From assembly GCA_016867395.1 (NCBI GenBank), contig VGJS01000004.1, positions 16,966 to 80,965 of the forward strand: a DNA stretch of 64,000 nt, given 5' to 3'. The stretch's first letter is position 1, and each line of letters opens with the position of its first letter. A program made the position numbers and the translations under genes. Below are positions 8,994 to 17,697 of this stretch, piece by piece. Below the pieces are notes generated by a model. It had not been told where the DNA came from. It made no database searches and saw only the letters and a program-made list of their open reading frames with translations. The stretch comes from Candidatus Handelsmanbacteria bacterium. Lineage in GTDB: Bacteria; Latescibacterota; UBA2968; UBA8231.

Positions 8994-9046
8994 GGGCTCC
9001 GGGGGCAGGCGGCTTTTGAACGGGCGCTATCTGAACTAACTTAATA

Positions 9047-10093
9047 TTGTTTTGCCAAGAGCGCCTGGCAAAATGCCCGCTGGCACGGCGGCGCCTACCC
9101 GAACGGATCGACTTGACCTACTGCCCTGCCCCTCCTTTATCCCCCAGGCCCTGGGACGCGCTCCCCGGTGCCGTCGCCCGCCTCACCCGGGTGGCCTGCT
9201 GCCTGCTCCTGCCCTGGGCAGGGGCCGCCCACCCCCAGGCCGCCCCCGACAGTAGCGGCCTGCGGCCCGCCCGCCTGGCCGTGGTAGGCGGCGCCGGCCT
9301 GGGCATCCACTACCTGGGTTTCAAGTACTTTGACCGGGCCTGGTACCAGGGCCAGAAACTCGACCACATCCGCTGGATCAGGGACTGGAGCGGGGACACC
9401 TACCTGAACGTGGACAAGGGGGGGCATTTCATGAGCGGGATGTTCATGGCCCAGACCCTGACCAATGCCTACGCCTGGGGCGGCCTGGCCGGGCGGCTTG
9501 GCGCCCTGGCCGGCACCCTGAGCAGTTGGGCCCTGCTGCTGGAGATCGAGATGCGCGACGCCTATTTCGACCAGTGGGGTTTCAGCATCCCCGACTTCAC
9601 CGCCAATACCATCGGCGCCACCGTGCCCCTGGTCCGCGCCCTGTGGCCGGCCAGCCAGGCGGTGCGTTTCCAGTTCGGCTACTGGCCCTCCCGCCTCTAC
9701 CTGGACCGCCGGCAGCGCCAGACCGAGGGCCGGCCCTTCACCGAACACCTGATCGACGACTACGAGGGCATGACGGTGTGGATGGCGGTATCGGTGGATC
9801 GCTTCCTGCGTGGGCGGGCCGAGGAGGTATGGCCCGATTTCCTGGGGTTGGCACTGGGTTACGGGGCGGCGGGGTTACACGGCAGCAACGTCAAGAGCAA
9901 GGGCCGTTTCAAACATTACAAGAAGCTGCCCGACGGCCGCCCCGAACTGCTGGTGGCCCTGGACCTGGACCCCCGCTTCCTGCCCGGGGATCAGCGGGCA
10001 TGGCGCTATTTCAAGGAGCAGCTGCGTTGGCTCCACCTGCCCGCCCCGGCCCTGAGAATCTACCCGGACTGGCGCTTCTACCTGCTCTATTGA
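9047..10093 (+). CDS. DUF2279/YfiM-like protein, start uncertain
   Basis: The protein resembles the DUF2279 (YfiM) family. Diagnostic features are KGGHFMSGMFMAQTL in the first half, a hydrophobic LAGRLGALAGTLSSWALLLEIEM segment, and DFTANTIGATVPLV. The C-terminal third is soluble and ends WRFYLLY. Function is unknown; family members are predicted envelope proteins. The ORF opens with TTG at 9047 (348 residues). An in-frame GTG at 9191 would give a signal-like start (ACCLLLPWAGAAHPQA), so the mature protein may begin near codon 60. No convincing ribosome-binding site decides between them. It diverges from the histidine kinase and converges with flagellin, leaving only 3 nt between stop codons. 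Confidence 0.65.
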   Translation: MFCQERLAKCPLARRRLPERIDLTYCPAPPLSPRPWDALPGAVARLTRVACCLLLPWAGAAHPQAAPDSSGLRPARLAVVGGAGLGIHYLGFKYFDRAWYQGQKLDHIRWIRDWSGDTYLNVDKGGHFMSGMFMAQTLTNAYAWGGLAGRLGALAGTLSSWALLLEIEMRDAYFDQWGFSIPDFTANTIGATVPLVRALWPASQAVRFQFGYWPSRLYLDRRQRQTEGRPFTEHLIDDYEGMTVWMAVSVDRFLRGRAEEVWPDFLGLALGYGAAGLHGSNVKSKGRFKHYKKLPDGRPELLVALDLDPRFLPGDQRAWRYFKEQLRWLHLPAPALRIYPDWRFYLLY

Positions 10094-10096
10094 GGC

Positions 10097-10927
10097 TCAG
10101 CGCAGCAGCGCGAGCACCTGGTCGATATCTGTGTCGGACTCGACAGCCAGGCTGGCCGCCGCCTGGCTGAGGATCTGGGAGCGGGTCAGGTCGGCCATGG
10201 CCCTGGCCACATCCACGTCGCGGACGTTAGACTCGGCCTCGCTCAGCTTTTCGAGGATGCTGGCGCTGGTGGTGCTGTTCATCTCCAGGCGGTTGTGGAG
10301 GGCGGCCACCTTGTTGCGCTCCTCCTCTACCTGCTTCTCGACCCGCTGTAATTGCGCCAGGGATTCGCGGGCGTTCTTGATGGTGTCGATGGTCAGGCTG
10401 CCGATGTTTAGGTGCGCGCCCTGGGCGCTCATATCGTTGAGGTTGAACTGCACCACATCGTTGCCGCTGGCGATGGAGGGCCCGATCTCGATGGCAAATT
10501 CCCGCGCCCCCTCCAGGAGGGGGGTGTTGTTGTAGGTGATGGCCGTGGCGATGCGGTTCATCTCAGACTTCAACCCCTCGAACTCCACGTCCAGGCTGCC
10601 CCGCTGTTCGTCGGTAAACAGGCCGTTGGCCGCCTGGACCGCCAGGGTCTGCATGCGCTGGACGATCTCGGTCAGCTGCCCCAGAGCCCCGTCGGCCATC
10701 TGCAAGAGCACGATGCCCTGCTGGGCGTTGCGGTTGCCCTCGGCCACGGCGCGGACCTCGGCCCTGAAGGCATCGGCCATGTACAGACTGGCCGGGTCGT
10801 CGCTGGCCCGGTCGATGCGGCTGCCCGAGGACAGATGCTCGATGTGCTTGGCAGCCTCCGCGTAGTGCAGGGTCAGATTGCGGTGGACCTGGTTGAGATG
10901 GGGGTTGTGGTTGATCCGGGCTGGCAT
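10097..10927 (-). CDS. Flagellin (short form)
   Basis: This 276-residue protein is a flagellin with conserved D0/D1 ends. The N-terminus has NQVHRNLTLHY and LSSGSRIDRASDDPASLYMAD (compare LSSGLRINSAKDDAAGLAIA). The C-terminus has SNVRDVDVARAMADLTRSQILSQAAASLA and ends VLALLR. The middle is only about 100 residues, so the variable D2/D3 domains are absent and the filament surface would be minimal. Flagellin is exported by the flagellar type III system and polymerises into the filament. With motAB at 36.5-38.3 kb this supports motility. No other flagellar genes are nearby, and I found no clear sigma28 promoter upstream. Confidence 0.88.
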   Translation of the reverse strand: MPARINHNPHLNQVHRNLTLHYAEAAKHIEHLSSGSRIDRASDDPASLYMADAFRAEVRAVAEGNRNAQQGIVLLQMADGALGQLTEIVQRMQTLAVQAANGLFTDEQRGSLDVEFEGLKSEMNRIATAITYNNTPLLEGAREFAIEIGPSIASGNDVVQFNLNDMSAQGAHLNIGSLTIDTIKNARESLAQLQRVEKQVEEERNKVAALHNRLEMNSTTSASILEKLSEAESNVRDVDVARAMADLTRSQILSQAAASLAVESDTDIDQVLALLR

Positions 10928-11029
10928 GGCGAGTCCCCGAACGGGTTGAGGGGCATGAGTACCCCCGCCAGCAAGCGAAGAACATGCCGCCCTCGCGACT
11001 CGTTGTAAAAAAGATGTTTATATGAGAAT

Positions 11030-11046
11030 CGCCGCAAAAAGCGGCG
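11030..11046 (-). terminator. Hairpin downstream of the bactofilin gene
   Basis: A perfect 6-bp stem (CGCCGC/GCGGCG) with a 5-nt A/T loop lies 34 nt beyond the bactofilin stop and upstream of flagellin. The following T-tract is weak, so termination is only a possibility. Confidence 0.35.
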
Positions 11047-11079
11047 GAGAAAATTGCCGGCGGGGGAAAGCCGTGCCGG

Positions 11080-11526
11080 TCAGCGCGAAGCCGAGGAGAC
11101 CATGATCGGCTCCGAGGAGCGCACCGGGCCTTCCTGGCAGAACTCCCGCTCGTAGAGAGCGGCCAACTCGCCCGTCTCCATGGAGCATCTGCCGTGGAAA
11201 ACCGCCCCTTCGGCGATGCCCAGGTCGCTGGTGGTGATGTCGCCGATGAAGCGGGCCTGGCTGTCCAAGCGCACCTTCTCGGCCTGGATGCGGCCGCGCA
11301 CCACCCCGTTGAGATAGACCTCCTGGCCCTGGAGCTGGGCATAGACCTGCCCGGACTGGCCGATGGTCAGGGCCCCGGAGCAGATCAGCTCGCCCTTAAA
11401 GGTGCCGTCGATGCGGACGCTGTTCTCCACCCGGATCACCCCCTCAAAGACCGTGCCGCGCCCGATGATGGTGTTGAGGGTCTGGCCGCTACCGACCGTC
11501 GCGGTGGTTTCCTTTTTTCCCAGCAT
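11080..11526 (-). CDS. Bactofilin
   Basis: This protein of about 148 residues belongs to the bactofilin (DUF583) family. The body is a run of short strands forming a right-handed beta-helix (TIIGRGTVFEGVI, SVRIDGTFKGELICSG, LTIGQSGQVYAQLQG, VYLNGVVRGRIQAEKVRLDSQARFIGDI). Bactofilins polymerise without nucleotide into filaments on the inner membrane that scaffold cell shape, stalks or polar proteins. I chose ATG 11526; a TTG at 11541 in the same frame is possible but less usual. It follows the 2-phosphoglycerate-kinase-like gene after 85 nt, in the same direction. Confidence 0.88.
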   Translation of the reverse strand: MLGKKETTATVGSGQTLNTIIGRGTVFEGVIRVENSVRIDGTFKGELICSGALTIGQSGQVYAQLQGQEVYLNGVVRGRIQAEKVRLDSQARFIGDITTSDLGIAEGAVFHGRCSMETGELAALYEREFCQEGPVRSSEPIMVSSASR

Positions 11527-11611
11527 AGTCTTGTCGCGCAAAAAAGCCCGCCAGTTACACCCTGAAACTGTAATATAGTTCCTGGGGGGCCGGGGCGCAA
11601 AACCCTGAACC

Positions 11612-12790
11612 TTACCCTTTCTTGCGTCTTTTCCGCTCCTCCCCGTCCAGGATTTTTTTGAGCTCCTCCCGCTCCTGCAACTGCTCTACCACCACCATCA
11701 GCGCCAGGTTGGTGGCCTCCTCGATGGTGCCCACGGTGCTGGTATCGATGATGGGGATGTCGCTCTGGGCGCTGACTTCGAGGAGATGCTCCTGTATCTG
11801 CTGGATGGCGTCGAGGTTTGAAAGGTATTTGTGCATGGGGCGGGAGGGCGCATCGCTGGCCCGCTTGGCGAAGCGCTCCTCGTACACCTTGCGCTCCGAC
11901 ACCGCCAGGCAGACCTGGGCGACGAAGGAGCGGGGGTGGTCGGCTTTCCATCTGTCCAGCAAATCGGGCAGCAGGTGGACCCCGTCGATGATCACGCTGC
12001 TGTGCTCCTCTAGACAGCGTTCGAGGATGGCCTGCACCCCCAGGCCCACCACCTTGGCCTGTTGGCGGAAACCGACGATCACCTCGTCCTCGCCCCCCTC
12101 GACCCCGACCAGGTACGAGGAGGTGTGGATGGAGGGCATCAGCTCCGCCGAGAGCATCAGCCGCATGATCTGGCGAATGTCGTCGGTGGCCGCCACCCGG
12201 GGGATGTCGAGCACATTGGCCATGCTGATGGCCAGCGAGGTCTTGCCCACCCCGCTGGCCCCGCCGATGAGCACGATCAGTGGCTGGTCCAGGCCGCGCC
12301 AGGCCCGCCACACCCGGTAGCGCTCGGCGTAGCCCTGGTCGTGCTGCTCGGCCAGTAGCACCTCGGCCAGTTCCTCCAGCACCTGGGTGGTGACCTGCTC
12401 GGCGCGCTGCCCCAACAGCATGTTTTCGAGTTGGGCCGCCAGTTCGTAGGACTGGTCGAGGGAGAGCCCGGCCACCCGCACCGAATGGGCCAGGCGCTCC
12501 TTAGAGAACGGCCCGGTCTCGTTCTTGCCCTCCACGTATATGGTGGTGGGCCGGCGCTCCCAAAAGACCAAGTCGCCCACCTGGCGTTCCCCGTGTTCGG
12601 CGCGGATGGCCTGGTCGATCAGCCTGAGGATCTCCTTGCGGTCGATCCCCTTGCGCTTGGGCAGCGTCTTGCGGATGGTGTCGGCCACCTCATAGGCTTC
12701 CTCGTAGGCGAAGCCCCGCTCGATCAGGTAATGCACCAGCATGCCCCGCATGAAGGGGATGCGCTTCTTGCCATCGATGATGGTCGCCAC
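11612..12790 (-). CDS. 2-phosphoglycerate-kinase-like protein with ATP-cone
   Basis: This 392-residue protein has an N-terminal ATP-cone-like domain (KKRIPFMRGMLVHYLIERG, about residues 7-25, through about 90) and a P-loop kinase domain with Walker A GGASGVGKTSLA. TDDIRQIMR and IIDGVHLLP follow, as in 2-phosphoglycerate kinase (2-PGK) proteins. In methanogens 2-PGK makes 2,3-bisphosphoglycerate from 2-phosphoglycerate; the bacterial role is unclear. I chose GTG 12790 because GGAAGG sits just upstream and the earlier in-frame ATG (12832) lies inside the epimerase gene. The start is 11 nt after the epimerase stop, so the two are probably cotranscribed. The C-terminus is a basic EERKRRKKG tail. 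Confidence 0.72.
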   Translation of the reverse strand: MATIIDGKKRIPFMRGMLVHYLIERGFAYEEAYEVADTIRKTLPKRKGIDRKEILRLIDQAIRAEHGERQVGDLVFWERRPTTIYVEGKNETGPFSKERLAHSVRVAGLSLDQSYELAAQLENMLLGQRAEQVTTQVLEELAEVLLAEQHDQGYAERYRVWRAWRGLDQPLIVLIGGASGVGKTSLAISMANVLDIPRVAATDDIRQIMRLMLSAELMPSIHTSSYLVGVEGGEDEVIVGFRQQAKVVGLGVQAILERCLEEHSSVIIDGVHLLPDLLDRWKADHPRSFVAQVCLAVSERKVYEERFAKRASDAPSRPMHKYLSNLDAIQQIQEHLLEVSAQSDIPIIDTSTVGTIEEATNLALMVVVEQLQEREELKKILDGEERKRRKKG

Positions 12791-12801
12791 TGAACCTTCC
12801 C

Positions 12802-13740
12802 TCAGCCCCGCAGGTCCGCGGAGCGCATCCATTCCAGGGTGCGTCCCAACCCCTCGGCCAGGTCAAAGACCGGGGCGTAGCCCAGGCCGGCGCCCGCCCG
12901 GGAGATGTCGGCCAGGGAATGGCGCACGTCCCCCGGCCGGGCCGGAGCGAACTGGGGCGCCAGAGCAGCACCGAGCAGATGATTCAGGAGTCCGGCCAGT
13001 TCCCTGATGGTGGTGCTACGCCCGGAACCGATGTTGTAGATCTCCCCTCCGGCCCGCTCCACCTGGCCGGCACGCAGATTGGCCTGCACCACATCTTCCA
13101 CATAAACGAAATCCCGCGACTGCTCGCCATCCCCCTGGATGATGGGCGGCTGCCCCAGGAGCAGGCGCCTGGCAAAGAGGGAGATCACCCCCGAATAGGG
13201 GGAGGATGGGTCCTGGCGCGGGCCGTAGACGTTGAAGTAGCGCAGGCACACCGTCTCCAGCCCGTAGATATCGCTGTAGATGCGGCAGTAGTACTCCCCG
13301 GCCACCTTGGACAGGCCGTAGGGCGAGGCCGGCTCGGGCCGCATCTCCTCGCGTTTAGGCGACTGGGGGTTGTTGCCATAGGCCGCGGCCGAGGCGGCAA
13401 AGACCACCCGCCGCACCCCGGCCCGCCTGGCCGCCTCCAGCAAGCGCAGGGTCCCCACCACATTGACCTCCTGCTCAAAGAGGGGCTGGGCCACTGACAC
13501 GGCCACCGAGGCGACCGCCGCGTGGTGGTGGACGAATTGCACCTCCCGCAGCGCCGCCTCCAGCAGTGCCCCATCGCGCAGATCCCCCTCCACCCACTCC
13601 ACCGGCACCCCTTTGAGGTTGGCCCGTTTGCCGGTGGATAGGTCGTCCAACACCCGCACCTTGTGCCCCTCACCCACCAACCGCCGGCAGAGGTGGGAAC
13701 CGATGAAACCTGCCCCGCCGGTCACCAAGTATCTGGCCAT
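12802..13740 (-). CDS. NAD-dependent sugar epimerase (GalE/WbpP-like)
   Basis: This 312-residue protein is an extended SDR. It starts ARYLVTGGAGFIGSHLCRRL with the NAD-binding GxxGxxG. It has HHHAAVASV, the catalytic YGLSKVAGEYY (YxxxK), CLRYFNVYGPRQDPSS and IYNIGSG. The family interconverts UDP-glucose/galactose or their N-acetyl forms for polysaccharide and LPS synthesis; the exact substrate cannot be read. ATG 13740 is preceded by GGGAGGGACA. It is transcribed divergently from tal across a 296-nt intergenic region and is followed closely by the 2-PGK-like gene. Confidence 0.88.
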   Translation of the reverse strand: MARYLVTGGAGFIGSHLCRRLVGEGHKVRVLDDLSTGKRANLKGVPVEWVEGDLRDGALLEAALREVQFVHHHAAVASVAVSVAQPLFEQEVNVVGTLRLLEAARRAGVRRVVFAASAAAYGNNPQSPKREEMRPEPASPYGLSKVAGEYYCRIYSDIYGLETVCLRYFNVYGPRQDPSSPYSGVISLFARRLLLGQPPIIQGDGEQSRDFVYVEDVVQANLRAGQVERAGGEIYNIGSGRSTTIRELAGLLNHLLGAALAPQFAPARPGDVRHSLADISRAGAGLGYAPVFDLAEGLGRTLEWMRSADLRG

Positions 13741-13822
13741 TGTCCCTCCCTCCCCGCGCCGCGTCGGTCCGCGATCAACATGCAAAAAATATAAATACTT
13801 CCGCCTTTTTCGGCCGCTGACG

Positions 13823-13843
13823 CCGCTGGCAGACCCAGCGGCA
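13823..13843. promoter_or_regulatory. Inverted repeat in the epimerase/tal divergent region
   Basis: GCCGCTGG and CCAGCGGC form a perfect 8-bp stem with a short loop, about 10 nt upstream of the -35 of the tal promoter. It could be an operator or an RNA hairpin in the epimerase leader. Nothing further is visible. Confidence 0.3.
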
Positions 13844-13852
13844 GGCCCGTAG

Positions 13853-13881
13853 TTGACATTTTCCAGTACCGGGGTTAATTT
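13853..13881 (+). promoter_or_regulatory. Candidate sigma70 promoter for the tal-zwf-glk-fbaB operon
   Basis: TTGACA (13853-13858), a 17-nt spacer and TAATTT (13876-13881) match a sigma70-type promoter. It would give a leader of roughly 150 nt before tal. A second AT-rich -10-like element (TTATTATAC) lies closer, near 13975, so more than one start is possible. Confidence 0.5.
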
Positions 13882-14036
13882 GGGACATCGTTTTACGAGG
13901 CGGTGTGGGGGGCCATGGTTTTTAATCCTCTGCCGTGGCCTTCTTCCCATTTGCTCGGAGCCGGTATTAAAGATTTATTATACCTGGTTCTGAGCATTTT
14001 CTTTTGGCCGCCACTGGCATACCGAGGAGCCTGTCG

Positions 14037-15173
14037 ATGTCCAATCCCCTGCTCCAGCTCCAGCAATTAGGCCAGAGTCCCTGGTACGACAATATACGCC
14101 GCGGGCTGATCCTGTCGGGGGAACTTCAGCGCCTTATCGCCGAGGAAGGCGTCTGCGGCCTGACCTCCAACCCGGCCATCTTTGAGAAGGCCATCTCCGG
14201 CTCGGCCGAATACGCTGGGGCCCTGCGCGCCCTGGCCCGGGCCGGCCATACCCCGCAGGAAATCTACGAGGCCGTGGCCATTGAGGACATCCAGTGGGCC
14301 GCGGATCTGCTGCTTCCGGTCTACGAGAAAACCCAGGGCCGCGACGGTTTTGTCTCCCTGGAGGTTTCGCCCCACCTGGCCCAGGACACCGTGGGCACCA
14401 TCGAGGAGGGGCTGCGCCTGGCCGGCGAGGTGGGGCGCGCCAATCTGATGATCAAGGTCCCCGGCACCCAGGCCGGGGTGCCGGCCATCGAGCACCTCAT
14501 CGGCGAAGGGATCAGCGTGAACGTCACCCTGCTCTTCTCTGGCGAAAACTACCTCCAGGTGGCCCAGGCCTACCTGGCCGGCCTGGAGAAACGGGCCGCC
14601 CAGGGCGGCGACCTGTCTGCGGTGGCCAGCGTGGCCAGCTTCTTCATCAGCCGCATCGACAGCCTGGTCGACAAGGAACTGGAGAACAGGCTGATCGTGG
14701 CCGCCAAAGCCAGTCAGCGCCTGGCCCTCCGCAGCCTGGCCGGCAAGGCGGCCATCGCCAACGCCAAGCTGACCTACGCCAGCTACCAGGAACTGTGCGC
14801 CGGCCCGCGCTGGCAGCAACTGGCGGCCAAGGGCGCTCGGCCGCAGCGCCTGCTCTGGGCCAGCACCAGCACCAAGAACCCGGCCTACCGCGACGTGATC
14901 TACGTCGAGGAGCTGATCGGCGCCGAGACCGTCAACACTATGCCCGACGCCACCCTGCGCGCCTTCCGCGACCACGGCGCCGCCCGCCCCACCCTGGGCG
15001 AGGGCCTGGAAGAGGCCCGGGAGGTCATGGCGGGTCTGGAGGAGTTGGGTGTCTCCATGCCCGAGGTGACTCGCAGGCTCCAGGAAGAAGCCGTGCGGCT
15101 CTTCGTCGAACCCTTCGATAAACTGCTGGCGGCCATCGCCTCCCAGCGCGAGGCCGCGATGCAGCCGGCCTGA
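14037..15173 (+). CDS. tal: Transaldolase
   Basis: This 378-residue protein is a transaldolase of the longer Tal class. It shows YDNIRRGLILSGEL near the N-terminus, GVCGLTSNPAIFEKAISGS, the substrate region QDTVGTIEEGLRLA, and NLMIKVPGTQAGVPAIEHL with the Schiff-base Lys in MIKVPGT. LWASTSTKNPAYRDVIYVEEL follows. It transfers dihydroxyacetone units between sedoheptulose-7-P and glyceraldehyde-3-P in the pentose phosphate pathway. ATG 14037 has GAGGAG upstream. It is first of a four-gene sugar-phosphate operon. Confidence 0.93.
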   Translation: MSNPLLQLQQLGQSPWYDNIRRGLILSGELQRLIAEEGVCGLTSNPAIFEKAISGSAEYAGALRALARAGHTPQEIYEAVAIEDIQWAADLLLPVYEKTQGRDGFVSLEVSPHLAQDTVGTIEEGLRLAGEVGRANLMIKVPGTQAGVPAIEHLIGEGISVNVTLLFSGENYLQVAQAYLAGLEKRAAQGGDLSAVASVASFFISRIDSLVDKELENRLIVAAKASQRLALRSLAGKAAIANAKLTYASYQELCAGPRWQQLAAKGARPQRLLWASTSTKNPAYRDVIYVEELIGAETVNTMPDATLRAFRDHGAARPTLGEGLEEAREVMAGLEELGVSMPEVTRRLQEEAVRLFVEPFDKLLAAIASQREAAMQPA

Positions 15174-15193
15174 GTCTCCCGCGAGGATACCCC

Positions 15194-16705
15194 ATGAGCT
15201 ACAGCCGCGCTGTCTCCGAACGTGTCCCCGATCCTAGCGCCCTGATCATCTTCGGGGCCTCGGGAGACCTGACCCGCCGCAAGCTGGTGCCGGCCATCTG
15301 GCACCTGGACCGGCAAAACCGCCTGCCGCCCGAATTTGTGCTGGTGGGGGTGGCCCGCAGCGCCATGGACGATGCCGGCTTCCGCCAGCAGATGCGCGAG
15401 GCGCTGCGCGAATTCGTCGGCCAGCTCGACGAGGGCCAGGTGACCACCTTCCTCGACCGCCTCTTCTACGTGTGCGGCGACCCCAAGGAGTCTTCCACCC
15501 ACCAGCACCTCAAGGAAAAGCTCGCCGAACTGGACGCCCAGCGCGGCACCCGGGGCAACTACTGCTTTTACTGCTCGGTGCCGCCCCAGGTATACCTGAA
15601 GATAGTCGAGGGGCTGGGTCTGGTCGGCCTCCACCAGGAAGGCGGCGAAGGCAAGGGCTGGTCGCGCATCATCGTCGAGAAGCCCTTCGGCCACGACCTG
15701 AACACCGCCAAGGAACTCAACCGCTCCCTGCACAAGGTCTTTGACGAACACCAGATCTACCGCATCGACCACTACCTGGGCAAGGAGACCGTGCAAAATA
15801 TCCTGGTCTTCCGCCTGGCCAACTCCATCTTCGAGCCCCTGTGGAACCGCCGTTACATCGACCACGTGCAGATCACCGCGGCCGAGGTCGTGGGGGTGGA
15901 GCACCGCGCCGGGTACTACGACACCTCCGGGGCCCTGCGCGACATGATCCAGAACCACTTGTTGCAGGTACTGTGTGTCATCGCTATGGAGCCGCCCTCC
16001 TCCTTCGACGCCGAGAGCGTGCGCACTGAGAAACTCAAGGTGCTCAAGGCCATCCGGCCCCTCAGCGTGGGCCAGGTGGACCGCTTCGCGGTGCGCGGCC
16101 AGTACCGGGCCGGCCAGATGGGGGACCAGGAGGTGCGGGGCTATCTCGACGAGCCCGATGTGGCGCCCCACTCGCGCACCGAGACCTTTGCTGCCATGGA
16201 ACTGACCATCGACAACTGGCGCTGGCAGGGGGTGCCCTTCTACGTGCGCAGCGGCAAACGCCTTAAGCGCCGGGCCAGCGCCGTCACGCTGCAGTTCCGC
16301 CAGCCTCCCCACCTGATCTTCGCCAGAGGCGAGGATCTACAGCCCAGCACCCTGACCATCCGCGTCCAACCCGAGGAGGGCATCTCCCTCACCTTCAACG
16401 GCAAGATCCCCGGTCCCGATGTCAAACTGGGTCCGGTGAAGATGGACTTCGACTACGCCACCACCTTCGGCGGCCGCAGCCCCGAAGCGTACGAAACCCT
16501 GATCCTTGACTGCCTGCTGGGGGACGCCACCCTCTATTCCAGCAGCGACTGGATCGAGAAATCCTGGGAACTGCTCATGCCGGTGCTCGAGGCCTGGGGC
16601 GCCACCTCGGCCACCCGCGTGCCCTCCTACCCGGCCGGCTCCTGGGGCCCCAGGGAAGCCGAGGAACTCTTCGACCGGGAGTGGCGGCAGTGGGCCGAAC
16701 TCTAA
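15194..16705 (+). CDS. zwf: Glucose-6-phosphate 1-dehydrogenase
   Basis: This 503-residue enzyme has the nucleotide-binding GASGDLTRRKL at about residues 21-31. The catalytic RIDHYLGKE signature is at about 193-201 and IIVEKPFGHDL just before it. FRLANSIFEPLWNRRYIDHVQI and WRWQGVPFYVRSGKRL complete the family pattern. It oxidises glucose-6-phosphate to 6-phosphogluconolactone, yielding NADPH. It follows tal after 20 nt. No pgl or gnd gene is next to it. The NADPH could serve the reductive lipid steps proposed for the downstream gene set, though that is only a suggestion. Confidence 0.95.
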   Translation: MSYSRAVSERVPDPSALIIFGASGDLTRRKLVPAIWHLDRQNRLPPEFVLVGVARSAMDDAGFRQQMREALREFVGQLDEGQVTTFLDRLFYVCGDPKESSTHQHLKEKLAELDAQRGTRGNYCFYCSVPPQVYLKIVEGLGLVGLHQEGGEGKGWSRIIVEKPFGHDLNTAKELNRSLHKVFDEHQIYRIDHYLGKETVQNILVFRLANSIFEPLWNRRYIDHVQITAAEVVGVEHRAGYYDTSGALRDMIQNHLLQVLCVIAMEPPSSFDAESVRTEKLKVLKAIRPLSVGQVDRFAVRGQYRAGQMGDQEVRGYLDEPDVAPHSRTETFAAMELTIDNWRWQGVPFYVRSGKRLKRRASAVTLQFRQPPHLIFARGEDLQPSTLTIRVQPEEGISLTFNGKIPGPDVKLGPVKMDFDYATTFGGRSPEAYETLILDCLLGDATLYSSSDWIEKSWELLMPVLEAWGATSATRVPSYPAGSWGPREAEELFDREWRQWAEL

Positions 16706-17694
16706 TCCTGGCCGGCGACATCGGCGGCACCAAGTCCTACCTGAGCCTCTTCGCCGCTGATCTAGCGGATTTCACCCCCCTGGCCGAGCGCCGCTACGGC
16801 ACCCGCGACTACCCCGACCTGGCCTCCATGCTGGCGGCCTTCATCTCCGAGACCGGCCAGCGGCCAGGGCGCATCGTCCTGGGCATCCCCGCCCCGGTCA
16901 ACCGCCTGCCCATCCGCCCGGTGAACCTGCCTTGGATCATCGACCCGGAACAGGTACGAGCCGCCCTGAAGATCGACGACATCCTGCTGCTCAACGATTT
17001 GCAGGCCACCGCCTACGGCCTCCTGGCCCTCAAGCCCGCCGACCTCTTCGTGCTCAACCCGGGCGCCCCCGATCCCCAGGGCAATATCGCGGTGCTGGCC
17101 GCCGGCACCGGCCTGGGTCAGGGAGGGCTGTGCTGGACCGGCAGCCGCTACGTGGCCCTGCCCTCCGAAGGCGGCCACGTCTCCTTCTCGCCCACCAGCG
17201 ACATCGAGGTGGGGCTGTGGCGCTTTATGTGGGACCGCTTCCAGGAGCACGTCAGTTGGGAGCGCATCGTCTCCGGGCCGGGGCTGTTCTGCATCTACGA
17301 GTTCCTCAAGGCCAGCGGCCGGGGCGAGGAGCCGCTTTGGCTTAAGCAGGAGTTGGAGGCCGGCGACCCGGCCGAGGTCATCTCCAAGGCGGCCCTGGCC
17401 GGCCGCGCCGAGTTGGCGGTCAAGACCCTCGACCTCTTCGTTTCCCTTTACGGGGCCGAAACCGGCAACCTGGCCCTCAAGCTCCTGGCCACTGGCGGGG
17501 TGTACGTGGCCGGGGGCATTGCCCCCAAGATCCTCGATAAACTCAAGGCCGGCTCCTTCATGAAGGCGTTTCTGGCCAAAGGTCGCCTGCGCCTGGCCCT
17601 CTCAGCCATGCCGGTGAAGGTGGTGCTCAACGACAAGACCGGCCTGCTGGGCGCGGCCTACTGCGGCGCCCGCTCAACGACAGAAAGGCGATAA
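16690..17694 (+). CDS. glk: Glucokinase (Glk family)
   Basis: This protein of about 334 residues belongs to the bacterial ATP-glucokinase family. It has the phosphate-1 motif LAGDIGGTKSYLSLF at the N-terminus, LLNDLQATAYGLLAL with catalytic Asp, IAVLAAGTGLGQG, and LPSEGGHVSFSP with the glucose-binding Glu-Gly-Gly-His. It makes glucose-6-phosphate, the substrate of the adjacent zwf product. I chose GTG 16690 because GGGAG lies 8 nt upstream; GTG 16681 is an in-frame alternative. Either way the start overlaps the end of zwf, implying coupling. Confidence 0.9.
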   Translation: MGRTLILAGDIGGTKSYLSLFAADLADFTPLAERRYGTRDYPDLASMLAAFISETGQRPGRIVLGIPAPVNRLPIRPVNLPWIIDPEQVRAALKIDDILLLNDLQATAYGLLALKPADLFVLNPGAPDPQGNIAVLAAGTGLGQGGLCWTGSRYVALPSEGGHVSFSPTSDIEVGLWRFMWDRFQEHVSWERIVSGPGLFCIYEFLKASGRGEEPLWLKQELEAGDPAEVISKAALAGRAELAVKTLDLFVSLYGAETGNLALKLLATGGVYVAGGIAPKILDKLKAGSFMKAFLAKGRLRLALSAMPVKVVLNDKTGLLGAAYCGARSTTERR

Positions 17695-17697
17695 ACC

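Noticed and set aside
10928-11080. Sigma28 promoter upstream of flagellin
   Set aside because: TAAA-like bases occur (near 11020) but no GCCGATAA-type -10 at the right distance.
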